Translations under genes and position numbers: made by a program
Shown here: one piece after another, positions 50,360-59,923 of the stretch
How positions within the stretch are numbered: position 1 is the first letter of the stretch
Layout: each line of letters opens with the position of its first letter
Source of the DNA: Ignavibacteriota bacterium
GTDB lineage: Bacteria > Bacteroidota > Ignavibacteria > Ignavibacteriales > Melioribacteraceae
Assembly: GCA_002698995.1 (NCBI GenBank)
Contig: PAAX01000026.1
Location: 1 to 64,000, forward strand
DNA: 64,000 nucleotides
Reading direction: 5' to 3'
The notes under the pieces: generated by a model
The model's database searches: none
The model's input: only the letters and a program-made list of their open reading frames with translations
Told to the model about the DNA's origin: nothing

Positions 50360-53248
50360 TTACCAAATTGACCAGAAAGCAATCGCATAAATTGAAGCGG
50401 AATTATAACCTGTGTTTTCTCTGAAAGAACTATTTAAGAATCCATTAAGATTCATTCTGAAATTTCTTGACGGAGTCCATGTTAATCCCGATGATAATTG
50501 ACGTAAAATGTAATCGCTCTGAGGTACGTAACCTAGTTTTCCTTCAACAAACCAATTCCATTCTTCTTCTTTAACTATTTCCCATCTTGCAATTAAACTA
50601 TGAGCCGTATAATTCTGCGGAGTGTAATAAAGTGGTATAGAATATTTGAAGTCTCCGAATTCAAATTCATATCCGAATTCTAAATCTTCAAAAAATCTTC
50701 TCAATACTTTGATGCTGAAAAAATTACCTTTATTTGCTGCGTAAGTTGTAATTGGATTTGCATAAATATCAGTGTAAGAATCAACAGTAATATATTGATA
50801 ATATGAAATAAATCTTAAAACTTCGTTTGGATTATAAAATCCGTCTAATCTGAATGAATTAGCTCTTAATCTAATTCCAACTAAACTGGGTGAATATAAA
50901 ATTGTTGCCGCATCGCTGCTTAAATAATTAGCCGAAATTCCCCAATGATCTTTCTTTTCGTATTGTGCACCAATTTCATAATATTCTTGATTAATAATGA
51001 AAGGGCTGTATTGTCGTCCATAACTGCCGCGTAAAATAAAATTATCGGTTGGACGAATAAACAAATTTCCTTTAAAGAGATTGAAATCAATTCCAATTGA
51101 TGAGTTGCGTAAATGATTTCTTAAAAAGGTTGCACCAACGGAAATATAGGGAAGAAGTCCGGTTTCTATTGAAGCACCATAATATAAATACTCAAAATCA
51201 AGATCGTCAACAAAGTAGTAAGCAGTTGGAGAAAGAACCATATAAGAGAGCATATTATCTGAAATCCATCTAAAAGCATGATCAAAAGCAGTAGGTTCTT
51301 TAGGAAGCCAATCTATTCTTTGTTCAATATCCCATTCTTCCGGAGCTGTATCTTCAATCATTTCATACATTTGAAGAGCTTTATCATATTCTTTATTTCT
51401 TGAATAAACATCTCCTAAAAATAAAATGACTTCTTGATCAGTAGAATCTTCGGCGTATAAAGTTTCAAATTCGTTTTGTGCGCCGGTATTATCTTCCATG
51501 TAATATAAAATTTTGGCTCTATTTTTTGCAGATTCGTAAGAATAATCTTCATCTAAAATTTGATCATAAAGATCCAGAGCACTATAATAATCTTCAGCAC
51601 AAATATAAATGCTTGCTAACTCAGTCTTAAATGCTGCATCAATAGGTAAATCCGTACTATCCATATAATTCAAGAAATAAGGAATAGCTTCATCGCATCT
51701 TCCTTCATTTACAAGTTCTCTTGCATCTTCAAGTTTTAAAAGAATTTCATCTCTTTTTACTCTTGCTTTTTCAGCCTGAATTAAATTTTGAAGAGTAATT
51801 AAATCAGGATTTTGAGCATCAACTTCTGCTGCTCTCTGAGCATAAACTTCTGCAGATCCGGACATATTTCTTTGAACATTTAGAGAACCAAGCGTAATTA
51901 ATGCATATAAATTATCTGGGTCTTGATCCAAAACATCTAAAAGATTTTGCTCAGCTGCCTCTAAATCCTTGTTTAACCAAACTCCAAGTTGTCCTGCTAA
52001 TAATTTATACTCAGGATTATTTGTGTTATCCTCTTCCACAACTTGATTCACTTGATCATAAGCATCTTGAAAAAGTCTATCATATGATAAAACCTTAGCA
52101 TAAAAGAATCTTGTTTCAACATCATTTGGAACTAATGTAAGATATTCACTTAAAATTTCTTCAGCTTCAGGGTAATTTTCCATATTGGCATAATTCTGCG
52201 CAATTGCCATAACAGCTTCTCTGTTTGTTGGATCATTTTTAAGATCGGCTGTTAATCCTTCAATTTTAGTTTGGAAATCACCTTGTCTATATTCTTCGAT
52301 TCTTTGATTAAGATTGATAAATCTTTCATCATTTTCGTAGTTTGTTCTTAAGTATTGAATCTGCTGATAAGCTTCTTCAAATCTTTCTGCATTTAATAAT
52401 TCTTCAACAAGCTGAAATCTGCTTTCATCATCATTAGGATCATTCTTAATAACTCTATAAAATCTATCAATTGGATATTCACGTTCAAAAGATCTTGGCG
52501 ACTGTAAAGTCAAATATCCTTCACGTCTTGCCAAATCTAGTCCATCTTTCGCTTCAATAAAAAATGGTTTTATTTCCAAAGCATTAGTAAAAGCTCTTTC
52601 GGCATTCTGAAAATTACCAAGCCACATAGTAAAATATCCGTATCGGCTCCATAATCGCCAGTCATCCGGATAACGGTCAACATATTTTTTGAGGATCTTT
52701 TCCCCTTTTACTATTGAACCGGTATGAGATAGAATTTCAGTATAACGAATAATTTCATCGGGAGAAGCATCATCATCTCTGGCTAAATACTGATCATACC
52801 AAAGTTCTGCATCTTTCCATTCCTCAAGCCATCTATAAGATTTACCGATCTCCAAATAGTTAAAAGGATTATTAGGATCGATAGCTATTTCTCTTTTAAA
52901 GCCGTCAATTCTTTTGTAAAGTATCGGACGCCAAATACTCCAGACTCTATCAAGATTCTTTTTATGAACGGGATTGGAAGGATCTAATCTGACAGCTCTT
53001 CTAAAATCAAGAACTGCAAATTGGTATTGCTCTTTCTTTTCAAAACATAAACCTCTAAGATTATATCCATCTGCTTGGCGGGCATTTTCGGAAATATATT
53101 TATTCAGAAGATCGATAGCTTCCTCATATCTACCATTCTGCATGTGTGCCATTGCCTGCCTTTTCATTACTTCATTTAATTTTTGCGCTTGCAAAATTGG
53201 AGTAACTAAAAGCAAAGCAAGAATCAATATGAGCTGCACCCTCTTCAT
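50360..53248 (-). CDS. TPR plus outer-membrane beta-barrel export protein
   Basis: A 962-residue protein with a signal peptide at about 1-21 (VTPILQAQ). Consecutive TPR units span about 25-640 (e.g. NGRYEEAIDLLNKYI, YDKALQMYEMIEDTAPEEWD), and a C-terminal outer-membrane beta-barrel spans about 665-962 with alternating aromatic strands ending AIAFWSIW. This is the architecture of PgaA, BcsC and PelB, which carry the polymer through the periplasm and outer membrane. It lies 26 bp after the KaiC-like gene. A 244-bp gap separates it from the synthase gene, where a second promoter could lie; no other gene is visible in that gap. Confidence 0.88.
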   Translation of the reverse strand: MKRVQLILILALLLVTPILQAQKLNEVMKRQAMAHMQNGRYEEAIDLLNKYISENARQADGYNLRGLCFEKKEQYQFAVLDFRRAVRLDPSNPVHKKNLDRVWSIWRPILYKRIDGFKREIAIDPNNPFNYLEIGKSYRWLEEWKDAELWYDQYLARDDDASPDEIIRYTEILSHTGSIVKGEKILKKYVDRYPDDWRLWSRYGYFTMWLGNFQNAERAFTNALEIKPFFIEAKDGLDLARREGYLTLQSPRSFEREYPIDRFYRVIKNDPNDDESRFQLVEELLNAERFEEAYQQIQYLRTNYENDERFINLNQRIEEYRQGDFQTKIEGLTADLKNDPTNREAVMAIAQNYANMENYPEAEEILSEYLTLVPNDVETRFFYAKVLSYDRLFQDAYDQVNQVVEEDNTNNPEYKLLAGQLGVWLNKDLEAAEQNLLDVLDQDPDNLYALITLGSLNVQRNMSGSAEVYAQRAAEVDAQNPDLITLQNLIQAEKARVKRDEILLKLEDARELVNEGRCDEAIPYFLNYMDSTDLPIDAAFKTELASIYICAEDYYSALDLYDQILDEDYSYESAKNRAKILYYMEDNTGAQNEFETLYAEDSTDQEVILFLGDVYSRNKEYDKALQMYEMIEDTAPEEWDIEQRIDWLPKEPTAFDHAFRWISDNMLSYMVLSPTAYYFVDDLDFEYLYYGASIETGLLPYISVGATFLRNHLRNSSIGIDFNLFKGNLFIRPTDNFILRGSYGRQYSPFIINQEYYEIGAQYEKKDHWGISANYLSSDAATILYSPSLVGIRLRANSFRLDGFYNPNEVLRFISYYQYITVDSYTDIYANPITTYAANKGNFFSIKVLRRFFEDLEFGYEFEFGDFKYSIPLYYTPQNYTAHSLIARWEIVKEEEWNWFVEGKLGYVPQSDYILRQLSSGLTWTPSRNFRMNLNGFLNSSFRENTGYNSASIYAIAFWSIW

Positions 53249-53274
53249 GAATCTTCGCTTTTATTTGTTAGAAG

Positions 53275-54567
53275 TTAATTCATTGGTAGATAGAGATTAT
53301 CTTTCTTTAATAGAATATTGAACATATCTTCCGAATTAACATAATCTTCATTTACCGGTATGGCAAAGTATGAGATGTGACCTAATACTTTTGTTAAATA
53401 AACCGGATCATGACTTGGTAAGAAATGCTGCATTTTTTCTATTAACTGTGCAACGCTGTTATTACTACTTCTAATCAGCATCACAACAATAAGGTTCTCT
53501 ATCACACAAACTTTATCTTTCTTTTCAATTGAATATAGAATAGAGTTTTTCAATTGATCTAGAGTTAATAATTCTTTTGTAGCTGCTGCTTCATCCAGTT
53601 TAAAACTTACTAAATGAAACTGCTGCCCTGTACTTTTATATAAAGCAATCTGGTTATTGAGAATTAATGAAAAATCATTTTTTGAATAAACATTAGAAAT
53701 TTTTAATCCGTCATCTTTCGGCGGAGAAATATTAGTAATTTTTGTCGGTTTACTTTCAGGTTCAGTATTTTGAATAGCCTGTTGATATTCTTGATTCTTC
53801 AGATCTTCAATTTTATTAGATGTTTCAATAGTATTTTTTAGGTTACTATTCTTCTGCGGAATTTCAATTGAAACCCCTTTATAAGGTTCAATAATATATT
53901 CCGAGGAAAATTGTCCTTCTGTATGTCCAACATTAGGACTAATAATAACTGTACCTCCATGGAAAGCTCCATGAATTTTGTCAGCTCTTTTTTTCAAAAA
54001 GACAATTCCGGTAACATACTGCGAAATTCCGTCAATAATTTCTTCAGCTTTTTTTGTTGCCGGTTCACCAACAACAAAAAGACTGGTAATATTGAGTTCT
54101 TCAATCTGTTCTAAAGTTTTTAGGAATGATTCTCTTAATAAATCAACATTCTGAAAACCTATGTATGGAGTTAATTCATCAAAAATTATTCTTGATGGAT
54201 TATATTGATTAACAACAGTAACAATATCATTTAAGTATTCAATTAAATATTGATCGGGATTATACAAATCATAAATATCATTTGGAGGAGCTACTCTAAC
54301 TACAATAATTTTGTTTTGGTTCATGTAGTTTTGTATATCAAAATTAATGGAAGCTGCTTGAATCATTAAATCTTTTGGACGCATGTTTGTGAAATACAAA
54401 CAAACTTCATTTGCTTTTGCAGATTCAATTGCAAATTGTAGTCCCAATAAAGTTCTACCGGATTTACGAGGACCAATTAATAAATAACTTCCGCCTCTAT
54501 AAATACCGCCCCATTCTTTATCAACTAAACTAAAACCAGATTTTATTAAGCTTATTGCTCCTTGCAT
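53275..54567 (-). CDS. KaiC/RecA-like ATPase with possible degenerate GGDEF tail
   Basis: A 430-residue soluble protein. A single RecA/KaiC-type domain spans about 5-235. The Walker A region is GPRKSGRT (32-39), with Arg38 where Lys is invariant in active P-loops, and Walker B is RIIFDEL. Residues 240-285 are a polar linker. Residues about 290-430 have the helix-strand order of a GGDEF domain, with FHLVSFKLD matching the first core strand and DKVCVIENLIVVMLIRSS at the position of the signature; no GGDEF residues remain. It is the first gene of the exopolysaccharide operon. By position it could be the regulatory ATP or cyclic-dinucleotide sensor, as the degenerate GGDEF of PelD is in Pel. The KaiC-like call is firm; the GGDEF-like call is tentative. 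Confidence 0.8.
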   Translation of the reverse strand: MQGAISLIKSGFSLVDKEWGGIYRGGSYLLIGPRKSGRTLLGLQFAIESAKANEVCLYFTNMRPKDLMIQAASINFDIQNYMNQNKIIVVRVAPPNDIYDLYNPDQYLIEYLNDIVTVVNQYNPSRIIFDELTPYIGFQNVDLLRESFLKTLEQIEELNITSLFVVGEPATKKAEEIIDGISQYVTGIVFLKKRADKIHGAFHGGTVIISPNVGHTEGQFSSEYIIEPYKGVSIEIPQKNSNLKNTIETSNKIEDLKNQEYQQAIQNTEPESKPTKITNISPPKDDGLKISNVYSKNDFSLILNNQIALYKSTGQQFHLVSFKLDEAAATKELLTLDQLKNSILYSIEKKDKVCVIENLIVVMLIRSSNNSVAQLIEKMQHFLPSHDPVYLTKVLGHISYFAIPVNEDYVNSEDMFNILLKKDNLYLPMN

Positions 54568-54687
54568 TTCAATCCTCTTAATTCAATTATTAAAATACCA
54601 ATTACTATGCCGAGTGTAAAAAACTACTTAATAACCGTTTTTCAACTATGTTGTTGTTTCAAAAAGAAACAGTATCTCAATTTGATT

Positions 54688-56319
54688 CTATTTTCTATTT
54701 GAATAATATCCCATTACAAAAATTGCTGTTGCATTTGCAGTAATAGTCGGTTCGTTAGCAATATAGTCATTTCTATCATCTCTGTAGTAATATTCTTCAG
54801 TTTGAAATCTGGCATAAGGATCATAAGTTTCATAATCTATCTTATAATCATTAAGCAATGCTTTAGGTGCTGGACCGGCAGCAAATCCACCCGGTAAAAT
54901 AATCTTTTTTAAGTAAGCTATTTGATGATGAAGATTTCTTGAAAACTCTGTTCCAATTCTAGAAATAAAACTAACTCCCCAAGGATTTCTTCCCAAAACA
55001 AAATCCCTTTGCAGCACTGCTAGTGAACTAAATTTATTGCTGCGGGTTACTCTTTCATACAAAATATGATGAAGAGAGATTCCCATTAGAGTATTGTTAG
55101 TTCCCCATGTTGGACTTACTCCGTTATTAAATACATTCTTATTTGCTCTTTCATAAAAGCTTGTTAAATTTTCCTCAATAAAATTTGCATAAGCTAAATC
55201 ATATTTTGCAAGTTTATAATGTGATAGAACATTTATATTTCCCCAGCTCCACCAATTTTCTGCGCCGGCTTCTGAAGCTAGTTCTCTTGCTTCCTTATAA
55301 TATTCACTTTTCTTAGTTGATTCAAAAAGCTCAACTGCACCAAGAGCGAGTTTGCCTTTGTATTCACTATCCAGATAAAAGCCGGTTCCGCTTTTATTTA
55401 CATCAGGAGCAAATTTTCTTTTTGCAAAAGCTTTTTCTGCTGCAGCCAAACATTGATCAGCAAATTCAGGATAATTAAATCTACTCCTCCAAATGCGAGA
55501 ACCTAAAGCTAAGGCAGCTGAATAAATTCCGATCAAATTTTTTCCGGTTCCGATAAAAGCCGGTCTATCAAAGGCAAGCGGATCATTTTCCGGAAGACGC
55601 CACCCAACTTCTTGATCTCTTTGGTCTTGAACCTGAACAACAAACATTTCATTATCTAATTGAGCTCTTAAAAGCCAATCCAAACCAATTTTTGCTTCTT
55701 CAAGAATATCGGGAGTTCCGTTTCTATCATTATCAAAACTAAATTTTTGAGGATCGAATTCATAAGAAAACAAAAGCATATATGTGGTAAAAGAAATAGT
55801 ATTTATGAACTTGGCATAATCCCCGGCATCATGCCAACCACCGGTAACATCCACTTGTTTTTCAATTACTTTATCACCGTTTATAAGTTTATGTGAATCT
55901 GCTTTATGACATATATCATGAAATTTTGGATCAGTGTAGCCGCATCTCTGTACCGGATAAAATTTCATTAATTCATCTACTACTTTATGATATAAATTAT
56001 AGGCTATACTAAAATTATGAGAACGACTTCCCTCAACTTCTAGATAGTAAGTACCGGTTTTTTGAATTTCAGAAAAATCAATTCGATAAATATGATTAAA
56101 GGTTCCGTAAGTTGTATCAATTTTCATTAAACTATTTTTTAAGATAATTTTGCCGTTTCCGTTTTCTCTAAGTTTAAAATCCTTGTTGGAAATATCAATG
56201 TTAGATATTACCACGGCTGATTTGTTATCTTCGGGTAAAAAGCCAAGCTGGTTGACTCTAATAAAAATCTGTGCAGCAGCGAAGTTAGTAAAAATTAAAA
56301 AAGGAATTAATAATCTCAT
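54688..56319 (-). CDS. Exported glycoside hydrolase family 9 (endoglucanase-like)
   Basis: A 543-residue exported enzyme with a signal peptide at about 1-16. An N-terminal CelD_N-type Ig-like domain spans about 17-105 (IRVNQLGFLPEDNKSAVV), and a GH9 (alpha/alpha)6 catalytic domain about 112-540. GGWHDAGDY carries the nucleophile-activating D164 and base D167. The terminal ANEPTITANA carries the acid E523, in the family's NE..I..NA motif. GH9 enzymes cut beta-1,4-glucans, and a subset act on glucosamine oligomers. On the same strand and 120 bp upstream of the KaiC-like gene, it may trim or release the polymer made by the adjacent synthase, as BcsZ (GH8) does for cellulose. Confidence 0.9.
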   Translation of the reverse strand: MRLLIPFLIFTNFAAAQIFIRVNQLGFLPEDNKSAVVISNIDISNKDFKLRENGNGKIILKNSLMKIDTTYGTFNHIYRIDFSEIQKTGTYYLEVEGSRSHNFSIAYNLYHKVVDELMKFYPVQRCGYTDPKFHDICHKADSHKLINGDKVIEKQVDVTGGWHDAGDYAKFINTISFTTYMLLFSYEFDPQKFSFDNDRNGTPDILEEAKIGLDWLLRAQLDNEMFVVQVQDQRDQEVGWRLPENDPLAFDRPAFIGTGKNLIGIYSAALALGSRIWRSRFNYPEFADQCLAAAEKAFAKRKFAPDVNKSGTGFYLDSEYKGKLALGAVELFESTKKSEYYKEARELASEAGAENWWSWGNINVLSHYKLAKYDLAYANFIEENLTSFYERANKNVFNNGVSPTWGTNNTLMGISLHHILYERVTRSNKFSSLAVLQRDFVLGRNPWGVSFISRIGTEFSRNLHHQIAYLKKIILPGGFAAGPAPKALLNDYKIDYETYDPYARFQTEEYYYRDDRNDYIANEPTITANATAIFVMGYYSNRK

Positions 56320-56337
56320 AGCATTCCTATATCCGGT

Positions 56338-56365
56338 TAAAAGAAAGCCCTCATTAATGAGGGCT
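56338..56365 (-). terminator. Intrinsic terminator of the hydroxylase-like gene
   Basis: A perfect stem from AGCCCTCATT and AATGAGGGCT, followed on the minus strand by TTTCTTTT. It lies 25 bp beyond the stop of the sterol-desaturase-family gene and separates it from the GH9 gene. Confidence 0.85.
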
Positions 56366-56389
56366 GAAGATTAAAACTAAATGTTTCAT

Positions 56390-57019
56390 TTACTTTTTAT
56401 CCTTTTCGGGATAAGTTGTTCCAAAAACATAATCCCAAGTGGGCTGACTGACACCAAATCCCTTATCAGAATGTTTGTAATGATGAAGCATATGGTGATT
56501 TTTAATTGCAAGCCAGAATTTATTTTTCATATTGAAATGATGTACTGCATAATGTGTTATATCATAAAAAAGGTAACCGGTTAAAAATCCAACAAAAAAG
56601 GGATTGACCAATACACCACCAATTAATGAATGAAACAACAAGAAAAATAGTGATGCCAAAGGAATACTAACCGAAGGAGGCATAACTAATCTTTTTGAAT
56701 CCTTTGGATAATCATGATGAACACCATGAAAAATAAAATGCATCCGTTTTCCGAATTTGCTTTTTGGTTGAAAATGAAAAATAAATCGATGTAATGCATA
56801 TTCCGTAAATGTCCAAACAAAAATTCCTATTACAAAATAAAGAGCAACAGTAGAAATGGGAAGTTCGAAAATAAATACTCCCCTGTAAAAAAAGTAAGAA
56901 ATAATAGGAAGAAAAACCCAAATTGGAACAGTCCAATGGACTTTTGAAAGTGCTTCAAGGAAGTCATTTTCAAACATCCGTACTGTTTCATCTTTATTTG
57001 AAACATACAACTTTGTCAT
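56390..57019 (-). CDS. Sterol desaturase/fatty acid hydroxylase family protein
   Basis: A 209-residue integral membrane di-iron enzyme. The eight-His pattern of the superfamily is visible: ALHRFIFH, FHGVHHDYPKD, ITHYAVHH and NHHMLHHYKHSDKGFGV. Transmembrane segments lie at about 33-50, 58-75, 115-135 and 140-158. The compact size and the HH-dense C terminus resemble fatty acid 2-hydroxylases (FA2H/Scs7-like). It probably hydroxylates a membrane fatty acyl chain. It has its own terminator and is not obviously coupled to the polysaccharide locus or to the M16 genes upstream. Confidence 0.85.
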   Translation of the reverse strand: MTKLYVSNKDETVRMFENDFLEALSKVHWTVPIWVFLPIISYFFYRGVFIFELPISTVALYFVIGIFVWTFTEYALHRFIFHFQPKSKFGKRMHFIFHGVHHDYPKDSKRLVMPPSVSIPLASLFFLLFHSLIGGVLVNPFFVGFLTGYLFYDITHYAVHHFNMKNKFWLAIKNHHMLHHYKHSDKGFGVSQPTWDYVFGTTYPEKDKK

Positions 57020-57086
57020 AACATAAATCCCTTTTTATCTCGGACTAAATATAAAAAAAAACATAATCTTTTTAAATATTTTATAC

Positions 57087-58580
57087 TTACTTGAACAGTT
57101 CTTCAACTTGGATAATATTTATTTTATTTTGATCAATGTTCAGTTTATAATCGATTATATTTTTGTCTTCTTCCAAAACTGATTCAGGTTTTGGTGTACT
57201 ATATTCTATTGGAGAAGTAGTATTTGCAGCTAAATTATTCTTGAAAGATTCAGCATCTTTTGTAATAATTGCAATCTTCATGTTATCATATTGAAGATGC
57301 TTTTTAATTGCATTGTTAACATCTTCTAAAGTTATTTCATCCATCATTTTTCTAAATAGTTCAAGATGACTTCCATCTATTCCATAAAACTTATCATCTA
57401 TTGCGTAACCTAATCTTGATGAAGTAGTTTTAGCAAAATTAAGCACATACTTTTTCAGAAAATTTCTTGTCAATTCAAAATCTTCTTTTGTCATTCCATT
57501 ATCAACCAGCATTTGAAGTTCTCTTAAAGCAGTTCTTAAAACAAATTGTCTGGTTTCGTTTGGAACAGGTCTAATCCAGATTTCAAAAATCTGTTGTCTT
57601 CTAGGAACGTTAGTAGGAGGCATTTGATAAGATCCGCCGTTTGGGAAATTTTCTATATAACTGTAATCACCGTAATTTAATCCTCTTTCTTCTCTTATAA
57701 TTTGATATAAATGAGAACTGGAATTACGATGTTCACCGAACCAAGAATTTGCAACAGCTAAAGCATACCATTCTTTTGAACCTCTAACTAAATCAATTAG
57801 AAATCCCATTGAAATAGCAGTTGCTGGAGCTTCTTTTTCGATTAAAGTGAAATTAAGTCCATCAATTTTTTCGGGTTGAGGTTTTCCGATTTCTTCAACC
57901 TGCAAGTCATTTAATTTTGCTAAATCATTCTTAAGGCGATTAATTAATGCCTCATCATATCCGCCCCCTAATCCAATAACAAAATTATTTTTCGAATAGT
58001 ATTTGTTGTAAAATTCTTTTACATCGTCAATCGTAATACTTTCGATACCGCTTATAGTACCAATAGTAATATGTCCGTATGTTGTTCCGTCAAAAATATC
58101 ATTATATAAAACAGCTTTTCCCAACTCTTCATCACTTGAATATTTCAAAGTAGTATTCAAATAATTTAGTGTGCGCTGTTTTATTCTATTGAAGTCTTCT
58201 TCCTTAAAAGCGGGATTAAGAAGAGCATCAATGAAAATCGGATAATATTCATCAAGATTATCTTTATGAACTCTACCGTTAAAAATTGTCATTTCAACAG
58301 ATGAATTACATGAATAACCGGCAGCTAAAGGAAATAACTTTTCCAAAATTTGATCATATGAATTGTTCTTTGTAGCTCCTTCAGATAATAAACCAGCAGT
58401 TAAAGCAGCTAAACCCTCTTTTCCTTTAGGGTCATTCTGCGATCCGACTTTAAACCAAATTTTGAATGAAATTGTAGGGTCATCTTTAACGGGATATAAT
58501 ACCAAATTTTCATCTTTCATATTGGAGCATCCAAATAGTAAAAAAGCTAATAACAGTAACGAAATAATTTTCTTAAACAT
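57087..58580 (-). CDS. M16 peptidase-like lipoprotein lacking the zinc motif
   Basis: A 497-residue lipoprotein with lipobox LFGC (C18). It has two M16 (insulinase-type) half domains: an N-terminal one at about 30-230, where the HxxEH motif is replaced by LAALTAG, and a C-terminal one at about 235-450. Position 1 bp after the active M16 gene and the missing zinc ligands mark it as the non-catalytic partner of a heterodimer, as in mitochondrial processing peptidase. An Asn/Lys-rich tail of about 45 residues extends beyond the fold. It is probably held at the envelope through its lipid anchor. Confidence 0.9.
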   Translation of the reverse strand: MFKKIISLLLLAFLLFGCSNMKDENLVLYPVKDDPTISFKIWFKVGSQNDPKGKEGLAALTAGLLSEGATKNNSYDQILEKLFPLAAGYSCNSSVEMTIFNGRVHKDNLDEYYPIFIDALLNPAFKEEDFNRIKQRTLNYLNTTLKYSSDEELGKAVLYNDIFDGTTYGHITIGTISGIESITIDDVKEFYNKYYSKNNFVIGLGGGYDEALINRLKNDLAKLNDLQVEEIGKPQPEKIDGLNFTLIEKEAPATAISMGFLIDLVRGSKEWYALAVANSWFGEHRNSSSHLYQIIREERGLNYGDYSYIENFPNGGSYQMPPTNVPRRQQIFEIWIRPVPNETRQFVLRTALRELQMLVDNGMTKEDFELTRNFLKKYVLNFAKTTSSRLGYAIDDKFYGIDGSHLELFRKMMDEITLEDVNNAIKKHLQYDNMKIAIITKDAESFKNNLAANTTSPIEYSTPKPESVLEEDKNIIDYKLNIDQNKINIIQVEELFK

Positions 58581-58581
58581 A

Positions 58582-59904
58582 TTACATTCCCCCTTTCAAT
58601 GTTACAATTGTTCTTTGTTCTTCACCAAAATATTTATTAACGGCATTTTTAATATCTTCCGGAGTAATTGTATCAATAACTTCAAACATTTGATCAATTA
58701 TTTTCATATCCGGAACGTAAGTTAAATAAGTCGGTAAAGCTGATGCTACACTTGAGGGACTATCTAGATTCATTAAGAAAGAATACTTCATCCTTTTTTT
58801 AAGATCATTTAATTTTTTAGAATCGACTAATTCTGTTTTATATTTTTCCAAAGTAGAATTAATTTCGTTTTTCACATAATCAATATCATTTTCGTTTTTA
58901 ATCATTGAATAAACAGACAGCAAACCGGGATCTCTGTTAAATCCAAAGTCAGCACTAACAAACTGAACTTTTTGTTCATTCAAAACTAACTTTTTATAAA
59001 TTTCGCTTGTTTCTCCGAATGCTAAATCTTCAAATAGAGATGCTGCAAAAATATCTTTATTGTTAATATCAAATGCATCTCCTTTATGAGAAATAACAAT
59101 TAATGGTAATGTTCTACCTTGAAACTTAACTTCTTTTTCCCTCAATCCATTTTGTTTTGGTTCTAAAGGAATATCTGGTTGAACATAACCGCTTTTCCAA
59201 TTGCCATAATATTGTTTAACCATTTCAAGAGTTTTATCTGTATCTATATCACCAACTATTAAAAGAACAATATTATCGGGACGATAAAACATGTTGAAGA
59301 ACTTTTTACTGAATTCGAACTGTTGAGGCATAATTTTTATATCTTCAACAAAACCCATGGTTGTATGTCTATACGTATGTTTATCAAATGCAGTGCTGTG
59401 AAGAGTTTCAAAGAGTACCATAAATGGATTAGTAATATTTTTTCTATACTCACCATAAACTGCACCGGCTTCTGTTTGGAAATCCTGTTCAGAATATTTT
59501 AGGAATTGAAATCTATCGGATTCTAATTCCATAATTCTTTCCATATCTTCAGCAGCAAAACTTAAGTAATAAACAGTTCTATCATCTGTGGTGTATGCGT
59601 TACCATCTGCACCAAGGCTAGTAACAATGCTGTCTCTAACCGGACCGGGATATTTTTCAGTTCCTCTAAACATCATATGTTCAAAGAAATGTGCAAAACC
59701 GGTTTTTCCTTCTTCAACTTCATCACGACTTCCGGTTCTAACGATAGTATAATAAGAAGCCAAACCGGGTGAATTCATTGGAATTAAAACAACAGATAAA
59801 CCATTATCCAAAGTCACTTGCTTGTAATCGTAAGGAAATACCTTATTTTGTGCATTCATATTAAATGCAAAAATGAAAAATAAAAGAATTAGTTTCTTGA
59901 GCAT
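58582..59904 (-). CDS. M16 zinc metallopeptidase, catalytic subunit
   Basis: A 440-residue exported peptidase with a signal peptide at about 1-19. The inverted zinc motif HFFEH is at 72-76 and the third ligand is E152 (GEYRKN), at the spacing usual for the family. R/Y substrate residues of the second half domain lie near NKDIFAASLFEDLAFGE. The ATG at 59904 follows GGGGGAAAA; the frame is open 18 codons further. It is paired with the inactive M16 lipoprotein and downstream of a murein-dipeptide epimerase, so it probably degrades peptides in the periplasm. Confidence 0.93.
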   Translation of the reverse strand: MLKKLILLFFIFAFNMNAQNKVFPYDYKQVTLDNGLSVVLIPMNSPGLASYYTIVRTGSRDEVEEGKTGFAHFFEHMMFRGTEKYPGPVRDSIVTSLGADGNAYTTDDRTVYYLSFAAEDMERIMELESDRFQFLKYSEQDFQTEAGAVYGEYRKNITNPFMVLFETLHSTAFDKHTYRHTTMGFVEDIKIMPQQFEFSKKFFNMFYRPDNIVLLIVGDIDTDKTLEMVKQYYGNWKSGYVQPDIPLEPKQNGLREKEVKFQGRTLPLIVISHKGDAFDINNKDIFAASLFEDLAFGETSEIYKKLVLNEQKVQFVSADFGFNRDPGLLSVYSMIKNENDIDYVKNEINSTLEKYKTELVDSKKLNDLKKRMKYSFLMNLDSPSSVASALPTYLTYVPDMKIIDQMFEVIDTITPEDIKNAVNKYFGEEQRTIVTLKGGM

Positions 59905-59923
59905 ATTTTTCCCCCATAATATT

